Assembly (NCBI RefSeq): GCF_000241525.1
Contig: NZ_AHIL01000049.1
Coordinates: forward strand, 62,001-126,000
Origin: Comamonas testosteroni ATCC 11996
GTDB lineage: Bacteria; Pseudomonadota; Gammaproteobacteria; Burkholderiales; Burkholderiaceae_C
Direction: 5' to 3'
DNA length: 64,000 nt
Shown here: positions 31,960-41,050 of the stretch, in pieces
Layout of the letters: the number at the start of each line of letters is the position of its first letter
Position numbering within the stretch: the stretch's first letter is position 1
The notes under the pieces: generated by a model
Told to the model about the DNA's origin: nothing
Seen by the model: only the letters and a program-made list of their open reading frames with translations
The model's database searches: none
Program-made: the position numbers and the translations under genes

Positions 31960-33486
31960 TTATTTGTGGCTTCCGCCGGAGGTATAGCCGCCATAGGAGC
32001 CGCTGCTGGAGCGGCTGTAGCTGCAGTTGGGGTCGGTGCGCGGATCGCAGTTGGGGCTGGACATGCAGGCACGCAGAAACGGCAGGATGAACAGCAGCAG
32101 GAACAGCCAGAACAGAATCGTGCCCCAGCTGAAGCCGCTGCCCGACAGCGGGCTGACCTGGGAGCGGTCCTTGAGCTTGGCCGTACCGAAGGCCTTGGCA
32201 ATGGTCTCTGCCGACGCACGCTGCCCGTGGGTCCAGGTGGTTTCCTGATTGGCGGTCTCCAGCGCCAGCGTGGACTGCTTGCCGCCATTGGCAAAGTCCA
32301 CATTGCTGGACTTGGCTCCCTTGAAGACGGGCCAGTAGAACTCGCCCTCGGCATATTCCGTCTCGGCCAGATAGGCATAGTCGCGCTGGTATTTGCGCTG
32401 CAGATAGGTCGCCGTGGCGCCGTTCTTGCTGAGCTTGGGGGCGCCCGTGATGACGCGCGCCGTGCTCCAGCCGTCCTCCGAATCGACGATGAACGAAAAG
32501 CCCGCCTTCTTGTTGTAGAGCAGGTACTCGTCCCAGGTGAAGGTGTCGTCCTCATCCTCGCCCAGGCCACGCCCGCTGCGTCTTTGAAAACCCACGACCT
32601 GCCATTTCAGGCCGTCGAGCGTGCCTTCGCTGCCCAGCGGGATCAGCGGCTTGACCTTTCTGCGCTGCTCGGCATAGCTCAGCTCCGCCCCCATGCCCTT
32701 GGACATGTCGATCAGGCTGCCGCAGCTGGGGCAGCTCAGGGCCTTGGTGGTGTCAAAGCGCACGGGCACCACGGCACCGCACTTGGGACAGTTGAAGTGG
32801 CGCCCCTGGGTTTTTTGCTGGGCGCTGCTGCGCAGGCCCTGCATCTGCAAGGCATCCAGCGCCACGGCCGCCCCCAGGCTGAAGGCCGGCGTCTTGTCGC
32901 TGAAGTCGATGGAGAGAATCTGGTTCTTGTCGCTGCGCAGCTCCACCAGCTTGAAGCTCTTGCCCAGCTGGGGCAACTGGGGCAGCTCGCCCTGGGCCGC
33001 CATTAGCTGCGCATCCTGAATGCTGGTGACGGTGAAGGATTCCGTGCCGGCCTTGAGCTCGCGGCCCATGCGCCATTCGCGCTGCTGGAACTCGGTCACG
33101 TTCCAGCCCGGCGGCTGCCAGTTCACGGCAAAGACAAAGCTGCCGTTGTCCTCGCTCAGCCAGGCCAGCTCGCCGTTGCTGAGCGCAGCCACCCATTCCG
33201 ACCAGCTGCCGGCCGCGCTTTTGTACTGCGCGCGGCCCACGAGGGTGAAGGGCTCGGGTTTGCCGTTGCGCTTGACCATGCCCGAGGCGCCCAGTTGCAG
33301 CGGGCTGTAGTCCTCGAACACCTCGGCCATGGAGCCAATGCGCTTGAGCGTCTCGCCATCACGCAGCACCGTGCTGCGACAGAACTCGCAGACGGCAAAA
33401 CTCGATTGCGCACTGGCGAAGTGGACCGGCGCGCCACAACCAGGACAGGGAGCGCTGTAGTCGCGCTGCGATGGGCTGGAAGCCAT
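31960..33486 (-). CDS. DUF4178 domain protein with zinc-ribbon motifs
   Basis: The 508-residue protein opens with a zinc ribbon (CPGCGAPVHFASAQSSFAVCEFC, Cys at 14, 17, 33 and 36). A DUF4178 unit follows (LQLGASGMVKRNGKPEPFTLVGRAQYKSAAGSWSEW), then a second ribbon (FNCPKCGAVVP...LSCPSCGSLID), a second DUF4178-like unit (LIPLGSEGTLDGLKWQVVGFQRR) and a C-terminal membrane helix (TILFWLFLLLFILPFLRACM) with a Ser/Gly/Tyr-rich end. It is probably a tail-anchored membrane protein. DUF4178 has no settled function. It is first of the DUF4178-DUF350-synthase-oxidoreductase set and lies 85 bases after plsY. Confidence 0.9.
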   Translation of the reverse strand: MASSPSQRDYSAPCPGCGAPVHFASAQSSFAVCEFCRSTVLRDGETLKRIGSMAEVFEDYSPLQLGASGMVKRNGKPEPFTLVGRAQYKSAAGSWSEWVAALSNGELAWLSEDNGSFVFAVNWQPPGWNVTEFQQREWRMGRELKAGTESFTVTSIQDAQLMAAQGELPQLPQLGKSFKLVELRSDKNQILSIDFSDKTPAFSLGAAVALDALQMQGLRSSAQQKTQGRHFNCPKCGAVVPVRFDTTKALSCPSCGSLIDMSKGMGAELSYAEQRRKVKPLIPLGSEGTLDGLKWQVVGFQRRSGRGLGEDEDDTFTWDEYLLYNKKAGFSFIVDSEDGWSTARVITGAPKLSKNGATATYLQRKYQRDYAYLAETEYAEGEFYWPVFKGAKSSNVDFANGGKQSTLALETANQETTWTHGQRASAETIAKAFGTAKLKDRSQVSPLSGSGFSWGTILFWLFLLLFILPFLRACMSSPNCDPRTDPNCSYSRSSSGSYGGYTSGGSHK

Positions 33487-33571
33487 ATCTTTTTGCTATT
33501 TAATCAGGAGCTTCTTGCGCTTGAATGATAAAGGCCTGAAGGCGGCCTCGGCGAAATGTAGCAGCCGCGTC

Positions 33572-34258
33572 CTAGCGATGCTTGCTCTTGCTGCTCTTGC
33601 GGGCCGCGCCCTCTGCAGGCTTGGAGCTCTCGGTCTTTTTCTGTCCCAGCCTGGACTCCTTGCCCGCGATCAGGCGCTGGATGTTTTCGCGATGACGCCA
33701 GACCAGCAGGATCGCCATCACGACAATCGCGGCGGTGATGGGCGTTTCCGCATCCCAGACAATGCCGCTGCACAGCACGTAGTACACGGGCGCAAACACC
33801 GATGCCACCAGCGCGGCCAGGGAGGAATAGCGGAAGAACACGGCCACTATGACCCAGGTCAGCGCCGTTGCCAGACCCAGCCAGCCGCTGATGCCCAGCA
33901 GCACGCCCAATGCTGTGGCCACACCCTTGCCACCCTTGAAGCCGAAGAACACCGGGTACAGATGGCCCAGGAAGGCCGCCAGGCCGGCCAGTGCCACCGT
34001 GCTGTCACCCAGACCGAACGGCTCTCCGAAGGCCTTGACCAGAACCACAGGCACCAGACCCTTGAGCGCATCCAGCAGCAGCGTGACGGCCGCAGCCGCC
34101 TTGCTGCCCGAGCGCAGCACATTGGTGGCACCGGGGTTGCCGCTGCCATAGGTGCGCGGATCGTTCAGGCCCATGACGCGGCTGACGATGACGGCGAAAG
34201 ACAGCGAACCAATCAGATAGGCCGCGATGACGGCAATAACGGGATAGAGGGCGTTCAA
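33572..34258 (-). CDS. plsY: Glycerol-3-phosphate acyltransferase PlsY
   Basis: PlsY transfers acyl groups from acyl-phosphate to glycerol-3-phosphate in the inner membrane, starting phospholipid synthesis. The 228-residue protein has five hydrophobic helices and the three PlsY motifs: [27 protein letters not shown] and [14 protein letters not shown]. The start is the rare codon TTG at 34258-34256, supported by a GAGGAA site a few bases upstream and by the usual N-terminus [14 protein letters not shown]; no ATG is suitably placed. A basic, Ser-rich C-terminal tail of about 30 residues is longer than in the E. coli protein. Confidence 0.95.
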   Translation of the reverse strand: MNALYPVIAVIAAYLIGSLSFAVIVSRVMGLNDPRTYGSGNPGATNVLRSGSKAAAAVTLLLDALKGLVPVVLVKAFGEPFGLGDSTVALAGLAAFLGHLYPVFFGFKGGKGVATALGVLLGISGWLGLATALTWVIVAVFFRYSSLAALVASVFAPVYYVLCSGIVWDAETPITAAIVVMAILLVWRHRENIQRLIAGKESRLGQKKTESSKPAEGAARKSSKSKHR

Positions 34259-34327
34259 AGGAATTCCTCGGCCAGAGACTGGCCCTTAGGCTCGCCAACC
34301 AAGGTCGACGGCACCGATTGTTGTCAC

Positions 34328-34402
34328 GACTTGCGCAATCCGGATCAGGCATGGCGGTTTGTCGACCGTCATGTCCCTTGTGCATCCTGGTTTGCGTAAG
34401 TC
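34328..34402 (+). repeat. ~76-bp element with inverted ends, copy A
   Basis: It starts GACTTGCGCAATCCGGATCA, contains GGCATGG and TTTGTCGA, and ends GGTTTGCGTAAGTC. The ends GACTTGCGCAA and TTGCGTAAGTC are near-perfect inverted repeats. The copies at 40038-40113 and 47377-47453 share its start, inner GATCAGGCATGG-like block and end. It lies between plsY and ybaK and encodes nothing, which is the form of a small non-autonomous element or REP-like repeat. Confidence 0.75.
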
Positions 34403-34454
34403 CTTGTTGTTTGCGTTTTTGCCGGTCGGCGTCTGCCCCCGGCTGGCTAGCCCC

Positions 34455-34955
34455 CTATTCTGCCAGCGCGCAGTGCACCGGCCGGGCATCGAGCAGACGG
34501 GTGCAGACCTCAGGGGCCAGTTGCACCAGATAGCCGCGCCGCCCGCCGTTGATGGCGATGCGTGGCAGCGCGAGTATGGTTTCCTCGATATAGACCGGCA
34601 TTTTCCGCTTGGTGCCAAACGGCGAGGTGCCGCCCACCAGATAGCCGCTGTGGCGGTTGGCCACTTCGGGCTTGCAAGGCTCCACGCTCTTGGCCCCGAT
34701 CTGGCGCGCCAGGTTCTTCGTCGATACCTTGCAATCGCCATGCATGAGCACGATCAGCGGCTTGGCATCCTGATCCTGCATCACCAGGGTCTTGACCACC
34801 GCATGCTCGTCCAGCCCCAGCTGACGCGCTGATTCTTCGGTGCCGCCATGCTCCACGTAGTCATATGGGTGCTCGGTGAACTCCACCTTGTGGGCCCTGA
34901 GCATCTGCGTGGCCGGAGTCTCGCTCACATGGGCGTTTTTGTCTTTTTTTGCCAT
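34455..34955 (-). CDS. ybaK: Cys-tRNA(Pro)/Cys-tRNA(Cys) deacylase (YbaK/EbsC type)
   Basis: The 166-residue protein has the YbaK fold with TPATQMLRAHKVEFTEHPYDYVEHGG, VVKTLVMQD, LMHGDCKVSTKNLARQIGAKSVEPCKPEVANRHSGYLVGGTSPFGTKRKMPVY and GGRRGYLVQLAPEV. The lysine in STKNLAR and the GYLVGGTSPFG loop are the conserved active-site parts. It removes cysteine wrongly attached to tRNA-Pro. The ribosome site is weak. The fragment TTTTGATAGCTAGTAGCGC upstream belongs to the AT-rich repeat vocabulary of this genome. Confidence 0.94.
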   Translation of the reverse strand: MAKKDKNAHVSETPATQMLRAHKVEFTEHPYDYVEHGGTEESARQLGLDEHAVVKTLVMQDQDAKPLIVLMHGDCKVSTKNLARQIGAKSVEPCKPEVANRHSGYLVGGTSPFGTKRKMPVYIEETILALPRIAINGGRRGYLVQLAPEVCTRLLDARPVHCALAE

Positions 34956-35024
34956 GATTCAATTTTGATAGCTAGTAGCGCATGCCCCATATGGGTCATC
35001 AGCCATTTTCCCTCAATAAAGCGC

Positions 35025-36119
35025 TCAGACAGCGGGATCGCGCATCTCCCAGCGGATGCGGTCGATTTCGGCCAGCAGCTCGGCAGACAGCTCAACTCCC
35101 CAGGCATCGAGATCCTCGTCGAGCTGGGCCACCGAAGTCACACCGATGATGGTGCTGGCCACCTGCCACTTGGTGTAGCAAAAGGCCAATGCCAGCTGCG
35201 TGGGAGTGAGGCCATGCTCGCGCGCCAGCGTGTTGTAGCGGCGCGCGGCGGCCAGCGCATCGGGGCGACCCCAGCGCTGCTTCTGCACAGATTCATACCT
35301 GGCGATACGTGCCTGCTTGGGCGCGCCCTCCTCGGTCGGCGCAAACTGGTCGAACTTGCCCGTCAGCAGGCCGAAAGCCAGCGGCGAATAGGCCAGCAGC
35401 GATACATCGAGGCGGTGACAGGTTTCGTCCAGCCCGTTCTCATAGCTGCGGTTGATCAGGCAGTAAGGGTTCTGGATTGCGGCCACACGTGGCAGTCCGT
35501 GCTGCTCGGCCAGGCGCACGAACTCGTGCACGCCATAAGGCGTCTCGTTGGACAGGCCGATGTGGCGGATCTTGCCTTGCCTGACCAGACCGGCCAGCGC
35601 CTGCAACTGTTCGTGGATGGGCGTGAGCGAGCTTTCCTTCTGCGGGTCGTAATACATGGTGCCGAAGGCCGGCACATGACGCTCGGGCCAGTGAATCTGG
35701 TAGAGGTCGATCACCTCGGTCTGCAGGCGCTCAAGGCTTGCGTCGCAGGAGCGAACAATGTCATCCGCCGACAGGCCCGAGCCTTCGCGGATCCAGGGCA
35801 TGCCGCGCGAGGGGCCGGCCACCTTGCTGGCCAGCGTGATCTGCTCGCGCATGCCGGGGCGGGCCTTGAGCCAGCGGCCGATGATGGATTCCGTCGCGCC
35901 ACAGGTGGCCTCACGAGCGGGCACGGCATACATCTCGGCCGTGTCGAAGAAATCCACGCCGCGCTCCACGCCGCGGTCCATGATGCGCCAGGCTTCAGCC
36001 TCGTCGACTTGCTCGCCGAATGTCATGGTGCCCAGACAGATGGGGCTGACGCGCAGATCGCTCTGCCCCAGAGCAACGGGATTCATGGAAAGACGGGAAG
36101 TGGATGCAGCAGAAGTCAT
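35025..36119 (-). CDS. Aldo/keto reductase (YghZ/Tas-like)
   Basis: The 364-residue TIM-barrel oxidoreductase has MTFGEQVDEAEAWRIMDRGVERGVDFFDTAEMYAVP (catalytic Asp and Tyr), the catalytic Lys in TLASKVAG, His in YQIHWPERHVP, and the NADPH-binding end ASTIIGVTSVAQLDEDL. Members of this branch reduce aldehydes and ketones such as methylglyoxal, with NADPH. The length, near 346 in E. coli Tas, is normal. It diverges from the alpha/beta hydrolase gene. ATG 36119 has a GGAAG site; ATG at 36086 is also possible. Confidence 0.92.
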   Translation of the reverse strand: MTSAASTSRLSMNPVALGQSDLRVSPICLGTMTFGEQVDEAEAWRIMDRGVERGVDFFDTAEMYAVPAREATCGATESIIGRWLKARPGMREQITLASKVAGPSRGMPWIREGSGLSADDIVRSCDASLERLQTEVIDLYQIHWPERHVPAFGTMYYDPQKESSLTPIHEQLQALAGLVRQGKIRHIGLSNETPYGVHEFVRLAEQHGLPRVAAIQNPYCLINRSYENGLDETCHRLDVSLLAYSPLAFGLLTGKFDQFAPTEEGAPKQARIARYESVQKQRWGRPDALAAARRYNTLAREHGLTPTQLALAFCYTKWQVASTIIGVTSVAQLDEDLDAWGVELSAELLAEIDRIRWEMRDPAV

Positions 36120-36254
36120 GCTTCCAAGTTTAGGGCCTGAGAGTACAAGGTCAGGGCAAGATCAGAGCCGACACCTTGTTTTTGCTGACACAGCTGTCCC
36201 GTGCACGACGGGCCATGCTGCAAGCGCAGCAATAATCAAAACAACGGAGACAAT

Positions 36255-37235
36255 ATGACAACGCACAACCCCACGCTGACCGGCCAGCTCACCGATATCC
36301 CGCCCTATCAGCCGCGCCGCCAGTGGCGCTCGCAGATGCTGCCCGTGCGAAATATGCAGTGCCACCTGCGCAGCTGGGAGCCCGAGCCGGCTTCCGGAAT
36401 CGATCCCGATCTGCCTGTGCTGGTGCTGGCCCATGGCTGGATGGATGTGGCTGCCTCCTACCAGTTTGTAGTCGACGCCTTCAGCGACGCCTTTGTGCAG
36501 GGCCGCCGCATCGTGGCCCACGACTGGCGCGGTTTCGGCCTGAGCCGCGGCGCCGAACCCTGCGACAGCTACTACTTCACCGACTATCTGGCCGACCTGG
36601 ACATGCTGCTGGAGCAGGTCTCGCCCGATCGGCCCATTGACCTGGTCGGTCACAGCATGGGGGGCAATATCTCCTGCATGTACGCGGGGGCGCGGCCTGA
36701 GCGCATTCGCCGCTTTGTCAATCTCGAGGGCTTCGGCATGGCGCCGACCACGGCCGGCCAGGCCCCCGGGCGTCTGGCCCAGTGGATGGACCAGTTGCGC
36801 GAGCAGCGTGCCGGCGGCCTGGGCCTTGCGTCCTACGACACCGTGGAGGCCGTTGCCAACCGACTGCAAAAAACCAATCGCCGCCTGCCCCGCGACAAGG
36901 CGCTATGGCTGGCTCACCATTGGTCGGCCCCCGATGCCCAGGGCCGCTGGCATATTCTGGGCGACGCCGCGCACAAGATCGCCAACCCCTATCTCTACCG
37001 CGTGGACGAAGCACTGGCCTGCCTTGCCGCCATCACCGCGCCCACCTTGTCGGTCGAAGCCTCGGACGACAGCCTGGGCCAGTGGCACCAGGGTCGCTAC
37101 ACGCTGGAGCAATACCACGAGCGCATTCGCCACATCCCGCAATGCGAAATCGCCCGCGTGCAGGACGCGGGCCATATGCTGCACCACGACCAGCCAGTGG
37201 CCGTGGCCGGCCTGATCGAGGATTTCTTGCGCTGA
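36255..37235 (+). CDS. Alpha/beta hydrolase
   Basis: From ATG 36255, after GGAGACA, the protein has 326 residues. The oxyanion-hole region is LVLAHGWMDVAASYQFVVDAF. The nucleophile elbow is LVGHSMGGNISCMYAG with a serine. A late Asp (VEASDDSLG) and His (DAGHMLHHDQP) complete the triad. It resembles esterases and epoxide-hydrolase relatives, but Ser at the elbow makes it an esterase or lipase-like enzyme. No signal peptide is seen, so it is probably cytosolic. The substrate is unknown. Confidence 0.9.
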   Translation: MTTHNPTLTGQLTDIPPYQPRRQWRSQMLPVRNMQCHLRSWEPEPASGIDPDLPVLVLAHGWMDVAASYQFVVDAFSDAFVQGRRIVAHDWRGFGLSRGAEPCDSYYFTDYLADLDMLLEQVSPDRPIDLVGHSMGGNISCMYAGARPERIRRFVNLEGFGMAPTTAGQAPGRLAQWMDQLREQRAGGLGLASYDTVEAVANRLQKTNRRLPRDKALWLAHHWSAPDAQGRWHILGDAAHKIANPYLYRVDEALACLAAITAPTLSVEASDDSLGQWHQGRYTLEQYHERIRHIPQCEIARVQDAGHMLHHDQPVAVAGLIEDFLR

Positions 37236-37263
37236 AAGACTGCGACTGCTGAGACTGCGGCTG

Positions 37264-37371
37264 TTTTTGCTATCTCTATAGGAGCCTTTAGCACATGTAA
37301 ACATTGGTTTTCAGAATCATTTATATCTGAAATCAATATATGACATACGCTACAAGCTCACTTATCAATAG
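37264..37371. repeat. Imperfect palindromic repeat between converging genes
   Basis: The left arm TTTTTGCTATCTC then GGAGCCTTTAGCACATGT and ATTGGTTTTCAGA faces the right arm TCTGAAATCAATATATGACA then ACGCTACAAGCTC and TATCAATAG. The arms pair imperfectly over about 45 bases. It shares its plan and several words (GGAGC, TAGC/GCGC, TTTCAGA) with the palindrome at 6146-6245, and it covers the stop codon of the penicillin-acylase gene, probably ending both transcripts. Confidence 0.65.
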
Positions 37372-39935
37372 CTTTCCACGCCCTTTCCGGCCTGCAGTTC
37401 CAGCACATGGCGCCAGCGCAGAGGCTGCATCTGCAGCTTGCGGTAGCGTCCGTCGGCCCATTCCCGGCTCATGTCGGCATAGCGACCCGACAGCGCCAGC
37501 CCGCTCTGCCCGGTCTGGTAGATGAACTGCGAGGACTCCGGATCGCCCAGGTCGTAGATGGCGCGCAGCGAAGGCGCGTGGCGGCTGACAAAGCGCCCGC
37601 CCAGTGGGCCTTTGGCATCGGATGGTTGGGGGTTGGCGTTGTACTGCCCGACGTTGACGGTATAGGTGTCACCGTCCGAGGCCACACTGACATTGAACAC
37701 GCCGGCCAGCGCTGCCACCGAGCCCAGCGGCTTGTGCGCGCTGAGCGCCGGGTGCGCCGCGCCCCAGCGCCATCGGCGCGGGTCCTCGCCGTAAGCGGCC
37801 TGCAGCTTGTCCAGCGTGCGGGTCAGCGCCTGGCCGGCCTGTTGCTCGCAGCTCAGCGGCGCGCACCACCAGGCGTCATTGCGCGCCAGCATTCCTTCCA
37901 GCCCGGCGCGGAAGTCCCGCTTGCCGTAGGTCATGGCAAAGCGCTGCTCGCCGATGCGCGCAATCACCAGGGCGCGCGTCAGCTCGTCGACCCAGACCGA
38001 GAAGATCAGCGGCTCGGGCCTGTCCCGCTCCATCTGCCCATCAAAGCCCGCCAGCAGTTGCTGCGCCTGCGCTGCCAGGGCGTGGCTCGATTGCGCCTTG
38101 CGCAGCACGGGCAGCAAGGTCCGGGTGGCCAGGGACTGCACATCGTTCTGGATCGCCGCCATGCTGGCCACATCGTGCTGGCTGCCGGCCGCCAGCAACT
38201 GCTCTATGCGCTGGTGGCGATAGGGCAGGCTCCAGTCCTGGGTCAGGAAATGTGCATAGCCCGCTTCCGTCACGCGCTGGTTGGCCGTAGCCACAAAGCC
38301 CCGCGTGCCGCCATCGTCCTGCGGCGTCTGCTCGTACCCCAGCCAGCCCTGCCAGTCATAGCGCGCATCCCAGCCCGGCGCCGGCGCCACGCCGCGCAAG
38401 TCATTGCCCGGCGCACGCACCGGCACCCTGCCGGCGGCCTTGAAGCCGATATGCCCCTGCACATCGGCCGCCACAATGCTTTGCATGGGCGAGTGGTAGA
38501 TGGAAAACGCCTCGAACAGCTCGGCCACGGTCTGCGCCCCGTTGGCCCTGAGGCCGGCCTCCACCGTGCGGTTGTCCGTGTCCAGCGCCGCCCAGCGCAG
38601 GGCCAGCGCATAGCGATCGGTGTTGATGACCTTGCCGTATTGCTGCTGCGCATCGCTGATCACGGGGCCGTGGCGCGTGCTGCGCAGCGTCACCCTGACA
38701 TCGCCCTGGCCCTTGACCTTGAAGACCTCCTCGCGCACGGCAAATTTTTCCCAACCACTGGGTGTGCGGTACTGGCTGGCATCGGCCGGGTTGATCTGCT
38801 CCAGATACAGGTCCTGCACATCGGGGTTGGTGTTGGTAAAGCCCCAGGCCACCTGCGCCGTGCGGCCCAGCACCACAAAGGGCATGCCCGGCAAGGTGGC
38901 ACCCGTCACATCCAGCGCGCTCAGGACGCTGCCGTCGCCGGCCCGACCCTGTGGCGACTGAAGGCGCGCGAAATACCAGATGGCCGGAGCGCTCAGCCCC
39001 AGATGCGGATCGTTGGCCAGCAAGGGCTTGCCGCTTCGGGTCTTGCTGCCGGCCACCACCCAGTTATTGCTGCCCAGTCCGTCATTCGTGCCCATATCCC
39101 TCGCCATGGAGGCCGCCCATTGCTGCAAGGCTGATTGCATCTGCCCGGCGGGTGCCGAGACCTTGGGCTGGGCATCCGCCTCCCGGTAGACACCGAGCTG
39201 GCGGTACAGGCTGGCCAGATCCACCGCCGTCGCGGGCTGCTCGCCCGGATAGGCCGGCATCAGTTGCCACAGCTGCTCGGTGCTCAGGACCTGCAGCAGA
39301 TTCAGCCGCGCGAACTCGTTGCCCCAGTTGCCGCCCAGGTCCAGCGCCATCATCAGCGCCCAGCCCACGGTGTCTTCAGGCTCCCAGATCGATGGCCCTC
39401 CTGCTCCGGCCCTGGTGCCCAGCAGCAGGAACTCCGGCGCTGCAGCCTGCGAGGGCCTGGCGTAGAAGGCGGCGATACCCTGGCTGTAGGCCTGCAAGGC
39501 CTCCTGCACCGAGGGCGGCAGCGCCACGTACTGGCGACGCGCCACGCCATGAATATCGAGAGCACGCATCAGCTTGTCCAGCTCCAGCGTGGCCGGGCCC
39601 AGAGTCTCCGACAACCGCCCCTGCATGAGACGGCGATTGAACTCCAGCTGCCAGCCACGCTCCTGCGCATGGACATAGCCCAGGGCCCGCCAGACATCCT
39701 GCGGCGACTGAGCGCTGATATGCGTGACATCGGACTCGTCGCGCCTGACCCACACGCTGCGCTCAAGCCCTTCGAGGACCAGCTTGCCATCCAGGCGCGG
39801 CTGGGCCCGCACGCCATAGACCGCCAAGGCGGCCCCTGCCAGCAAAACCAGTCCGCAGGCCGCAGCCGCCAGATGCCATGTGCGCCTGAGCCAGGGGTGG
39901 GCGCAAGGTTCTGCCGCCAAAGTGATGTCTCCCAT
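37365..39935 (-). CDS. Penicillin acylase (S45) family protein
   Basis: The 856-residue protein has one N-terminal hydrophobic segment (LAAAACGLVLLAGAALAVYGV) and then the S45 layout. The A-chain part has ERSVWVRRDESDVTHISAQSPQDVWRALGYVHAQERGWQLEF. A spacer follows, and the B-chain starts at the nucleophile Ser in DGLGSNNWVVAGSKTRSGKPLLANDPHL. Ntn-hydrolases of this family self-cleave before that serine and hydrolyse amides. Members include penicillin acylases and acyl-homoserine-lactone acylases, so signal quenching is one possible role. ATG 39935 follows GAGGCG; ATG 39974 would add 13 residues. Confidence 0.92.
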   Translation of the reverse strand: MGDITLAAEPCAHPWLRRTWHLAAAACGLVLLAGAALAVYGVRAQPRLDGKLVLEGLERSVWVRRDESDVTHISAQSPQDVWRALGYVHAQERGWQLEFNRRLMQGRLSETLGPATLELDKLMRALDIHGVARRQYVALPPSVQEALQAYSQGIAAFYARPSQAAAPEFLLLGTRAGAGGPSIWEPEDTVGWALMMALDLGGNWGNEFARLNLLQVLSTEQLWQLMPAYPGEQPATAVDLASLYRQLGVYREADAQPKVSAPAGQMQSALQQWAASMARDMGTNDGLGSNNWVVAGSKTRSGKPLLANDPHLGLSAPAIWYFARLQSPQGRAGDGSVLSALDVTGATLPGMPFVVLGRTAQVAWGFTNTNPDVQDLYLEQINPADASQYRTPSGWEKFAVREEVFKVKGQGDVRVTLRSTRHGPVISDAQQQYGKVINTDRYALALRWAALDTDNRTVEAGLRANGAQTVAELFEAFSIYHSPMQSIVAADVQGHIGFKAAGRVPVRAPGNDLRGVAPAPGWDARYDWQGWLGYEQTPQDDGGTRGFVATANQRVTEAGYAHFLTQDWSLPYRHQRIEQLLAAGSQHDVASMAAIQNDVQSLATRTLLPVLRKAQSSHALAAQAQQLLAGFDGQMERDRPEPLIFSVWVDELTRALVIARIGEQRFAMTYGKRDFRAGLEGMLARNDAWWCAPLSCEQQAGQALTRTLDKLQAAYGEDPRRWRWGAAHPALSAHKPLGSVAALAGVFNVSVASDGDTYTVNVGQYNANPQPSDAKGPLGGRFVSRHAPSLRAIYDLGDPESSQFIYQTGQSGLALSGRYADMSREWADGRYRKLQMQPLRWRHVLELQAGKGVESY

Positions 39936-40037
39936 ATCGCCTCTTGTAATGCGTCCGGTGCGCAACATCCACATGCTGATCGCGTCCAGCCATGGGCGAC
40001 AATACCTGTTTGGGCTCTGGCCCGGTGTTAGGTAAAC

Positions 40038-40113
40038 GACTTACGCAGACTCGGATCAGGCATGGTTTTCTGTCGATGGAAATGCCCGTCGAGCTTCCCT
40101 GTTTGCGTCAGCC
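40038..40113 (+). repeat. ~76-bp element with inverted ends, copy B
   Basis: It begins GACTTACGCAGACTCGGATC, continues AGGCATGG and CTGTCGATGG, and ends CTGTTTGCGTCAGCCC. It matches copy A closely in its first 40 bases and again at its right end. It lies between the penicillin-acylase gene and the small gene at 40130 and makes the upstream part of that frame spurious. Confidence 0.75.
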
Positions 40114-40129
40114 CCAAGGAATTCAACGC

Positions 40130-40522
40130 ATGTGGCCCTTCAGCCTGTTCAAGAAACTCAGCCAGGACCCGGCCGTGGGTCAGCCCCGGGGCGACTATAT
40201 TGGCTGCTATCTGCTGGGCACGCATACCAGCGGACGCGACGATGACATCAGCTATATCTCGCTGGCGACCACGCGCGAGCAGCTGGAGCAGGATGCGCGC
40301 CAGTATCTGCAGGAGTTCCTGGAGCAGCACCCGCAGCTGAACGAGGCGGAGCGCCTTGCCCTGCAGGATCTTCTGGAGCACTGGAATGCGCGCGCCGATG
40401 CCCACCTGGCCCAGGACGGCGGCAAGCCCGGCCAGCCCCTGGCCGTGCAAGGCGGCAGCGAACTGTTCCTGCGCACTGGCATGCGGGCACGCAAAAAGGA
40501 AAAAGGCGTCTATCTGGAATAG
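40130..40522 (+). CDS. Hypothetical protein, 130 residues
   Basis: I do not recognise the family. The protein starts MWPFSLFKKLSQDPAVGQPRG, contains GDYIGCYLLGTHTSGRDDDISYISLATT, and then has a charged helical region (REQLEQDARQYLQEFLEQHPQ, DLLEHWNARADAHL) and a basic end (MRARKKEKGVY). There is no signal peptide or membrane helix. ATG 40130 is chosen because AAGGA lies upstream and because the frame before it runs through repeat copy B. Codon use looks like that of its neighbours, so I take it as a real gene. Confidence 0.65.
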   Translation: MWPFSLFKKLSQDPAVGQPRGDYIGCYLLGTHTSGRDDDISYISLATTREQLEQDARQYLQEFLEQHPQLNEAERLALQDLLEHWNARADAHLAQDGGKPGQPLAVQGGSELFLRTGMRARKKEKGVYLE

Positions 40523-40576
40523 ACGCCGGGTGGATGGCCCGGCGTCGGGGCGGCAACCACTGCCCGACGCCTGCCG

Positions 40577-40825
40577 CTACTGCGTGAAATTCATGTCAAA
40601 GCCGGCTTCGGTCAGGCGCACCTCGTCGCCTTCGGCTTTCTCCAGCCAGCCCTTGCCAACGGCCCAGTCCAGCGCTGACTGGCGCTCTCCCTCGCCTATG
40701 CCGTGTCTTTGCAGGTCGGCAGCAAGCGCTTTCTCGCTCATGCCCTCGCCGGCACGCAAGCTTTGCTCCACCACCAGGATGTAGACCATCTTGTGGGCGG
40801 CTGTCTGAATGCTCTGCTCTGTCAT
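40577..40825 (-). CDS. Small hypothetical protein, winged-helix-like
   Basis: The 82-residue protein, read from ATG 40825 after AAGGA, has no known family that I can name. The order AHKMVYILVVEQSLRAGEGMSEKALAADLQRHGI, ERQSALDWAVGKGWLEKAEGDEVRLTEAGFD resembles a small winged helix: helices, a recognition-like helix and a beta hairpin (WLEKAEGDEVRLTEAG). A GTG at 40831 is the other possible start, but the spacing is too short. It converges with the 130-residue gene and diverges from fusA. Confidence 0.65.
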   Translation of the reverse strand: MTEQSIQTAAHKMVYILVVEQSLRAGEGMSEKALAADLQRHGIGEGERQSALDWAVGKGWLEKAEGDEVRLTEAGFDMNFTQ

Positions 40826-41050
40826 ATTCACAAGTCCTTGTTCTTCAATGTAGGTAAAGCCGGGTGCCCGCCAGGCTACAGGCCTTGTGCCCTAGCCTGC
40901 CTTTTCTGTTTTATGCCGCGGGCCATACCCACTCTGGCAGTGAGCTTGTAGCCATCTCTCTAGTATTTCCGATGCGTTTCCTCTGCTTGCCGGCTCCGCC
41001 ACCATGGTGCCGGCGCTTCAGTTTCAGAACTGTGTTTCAGGGAGGTCATC

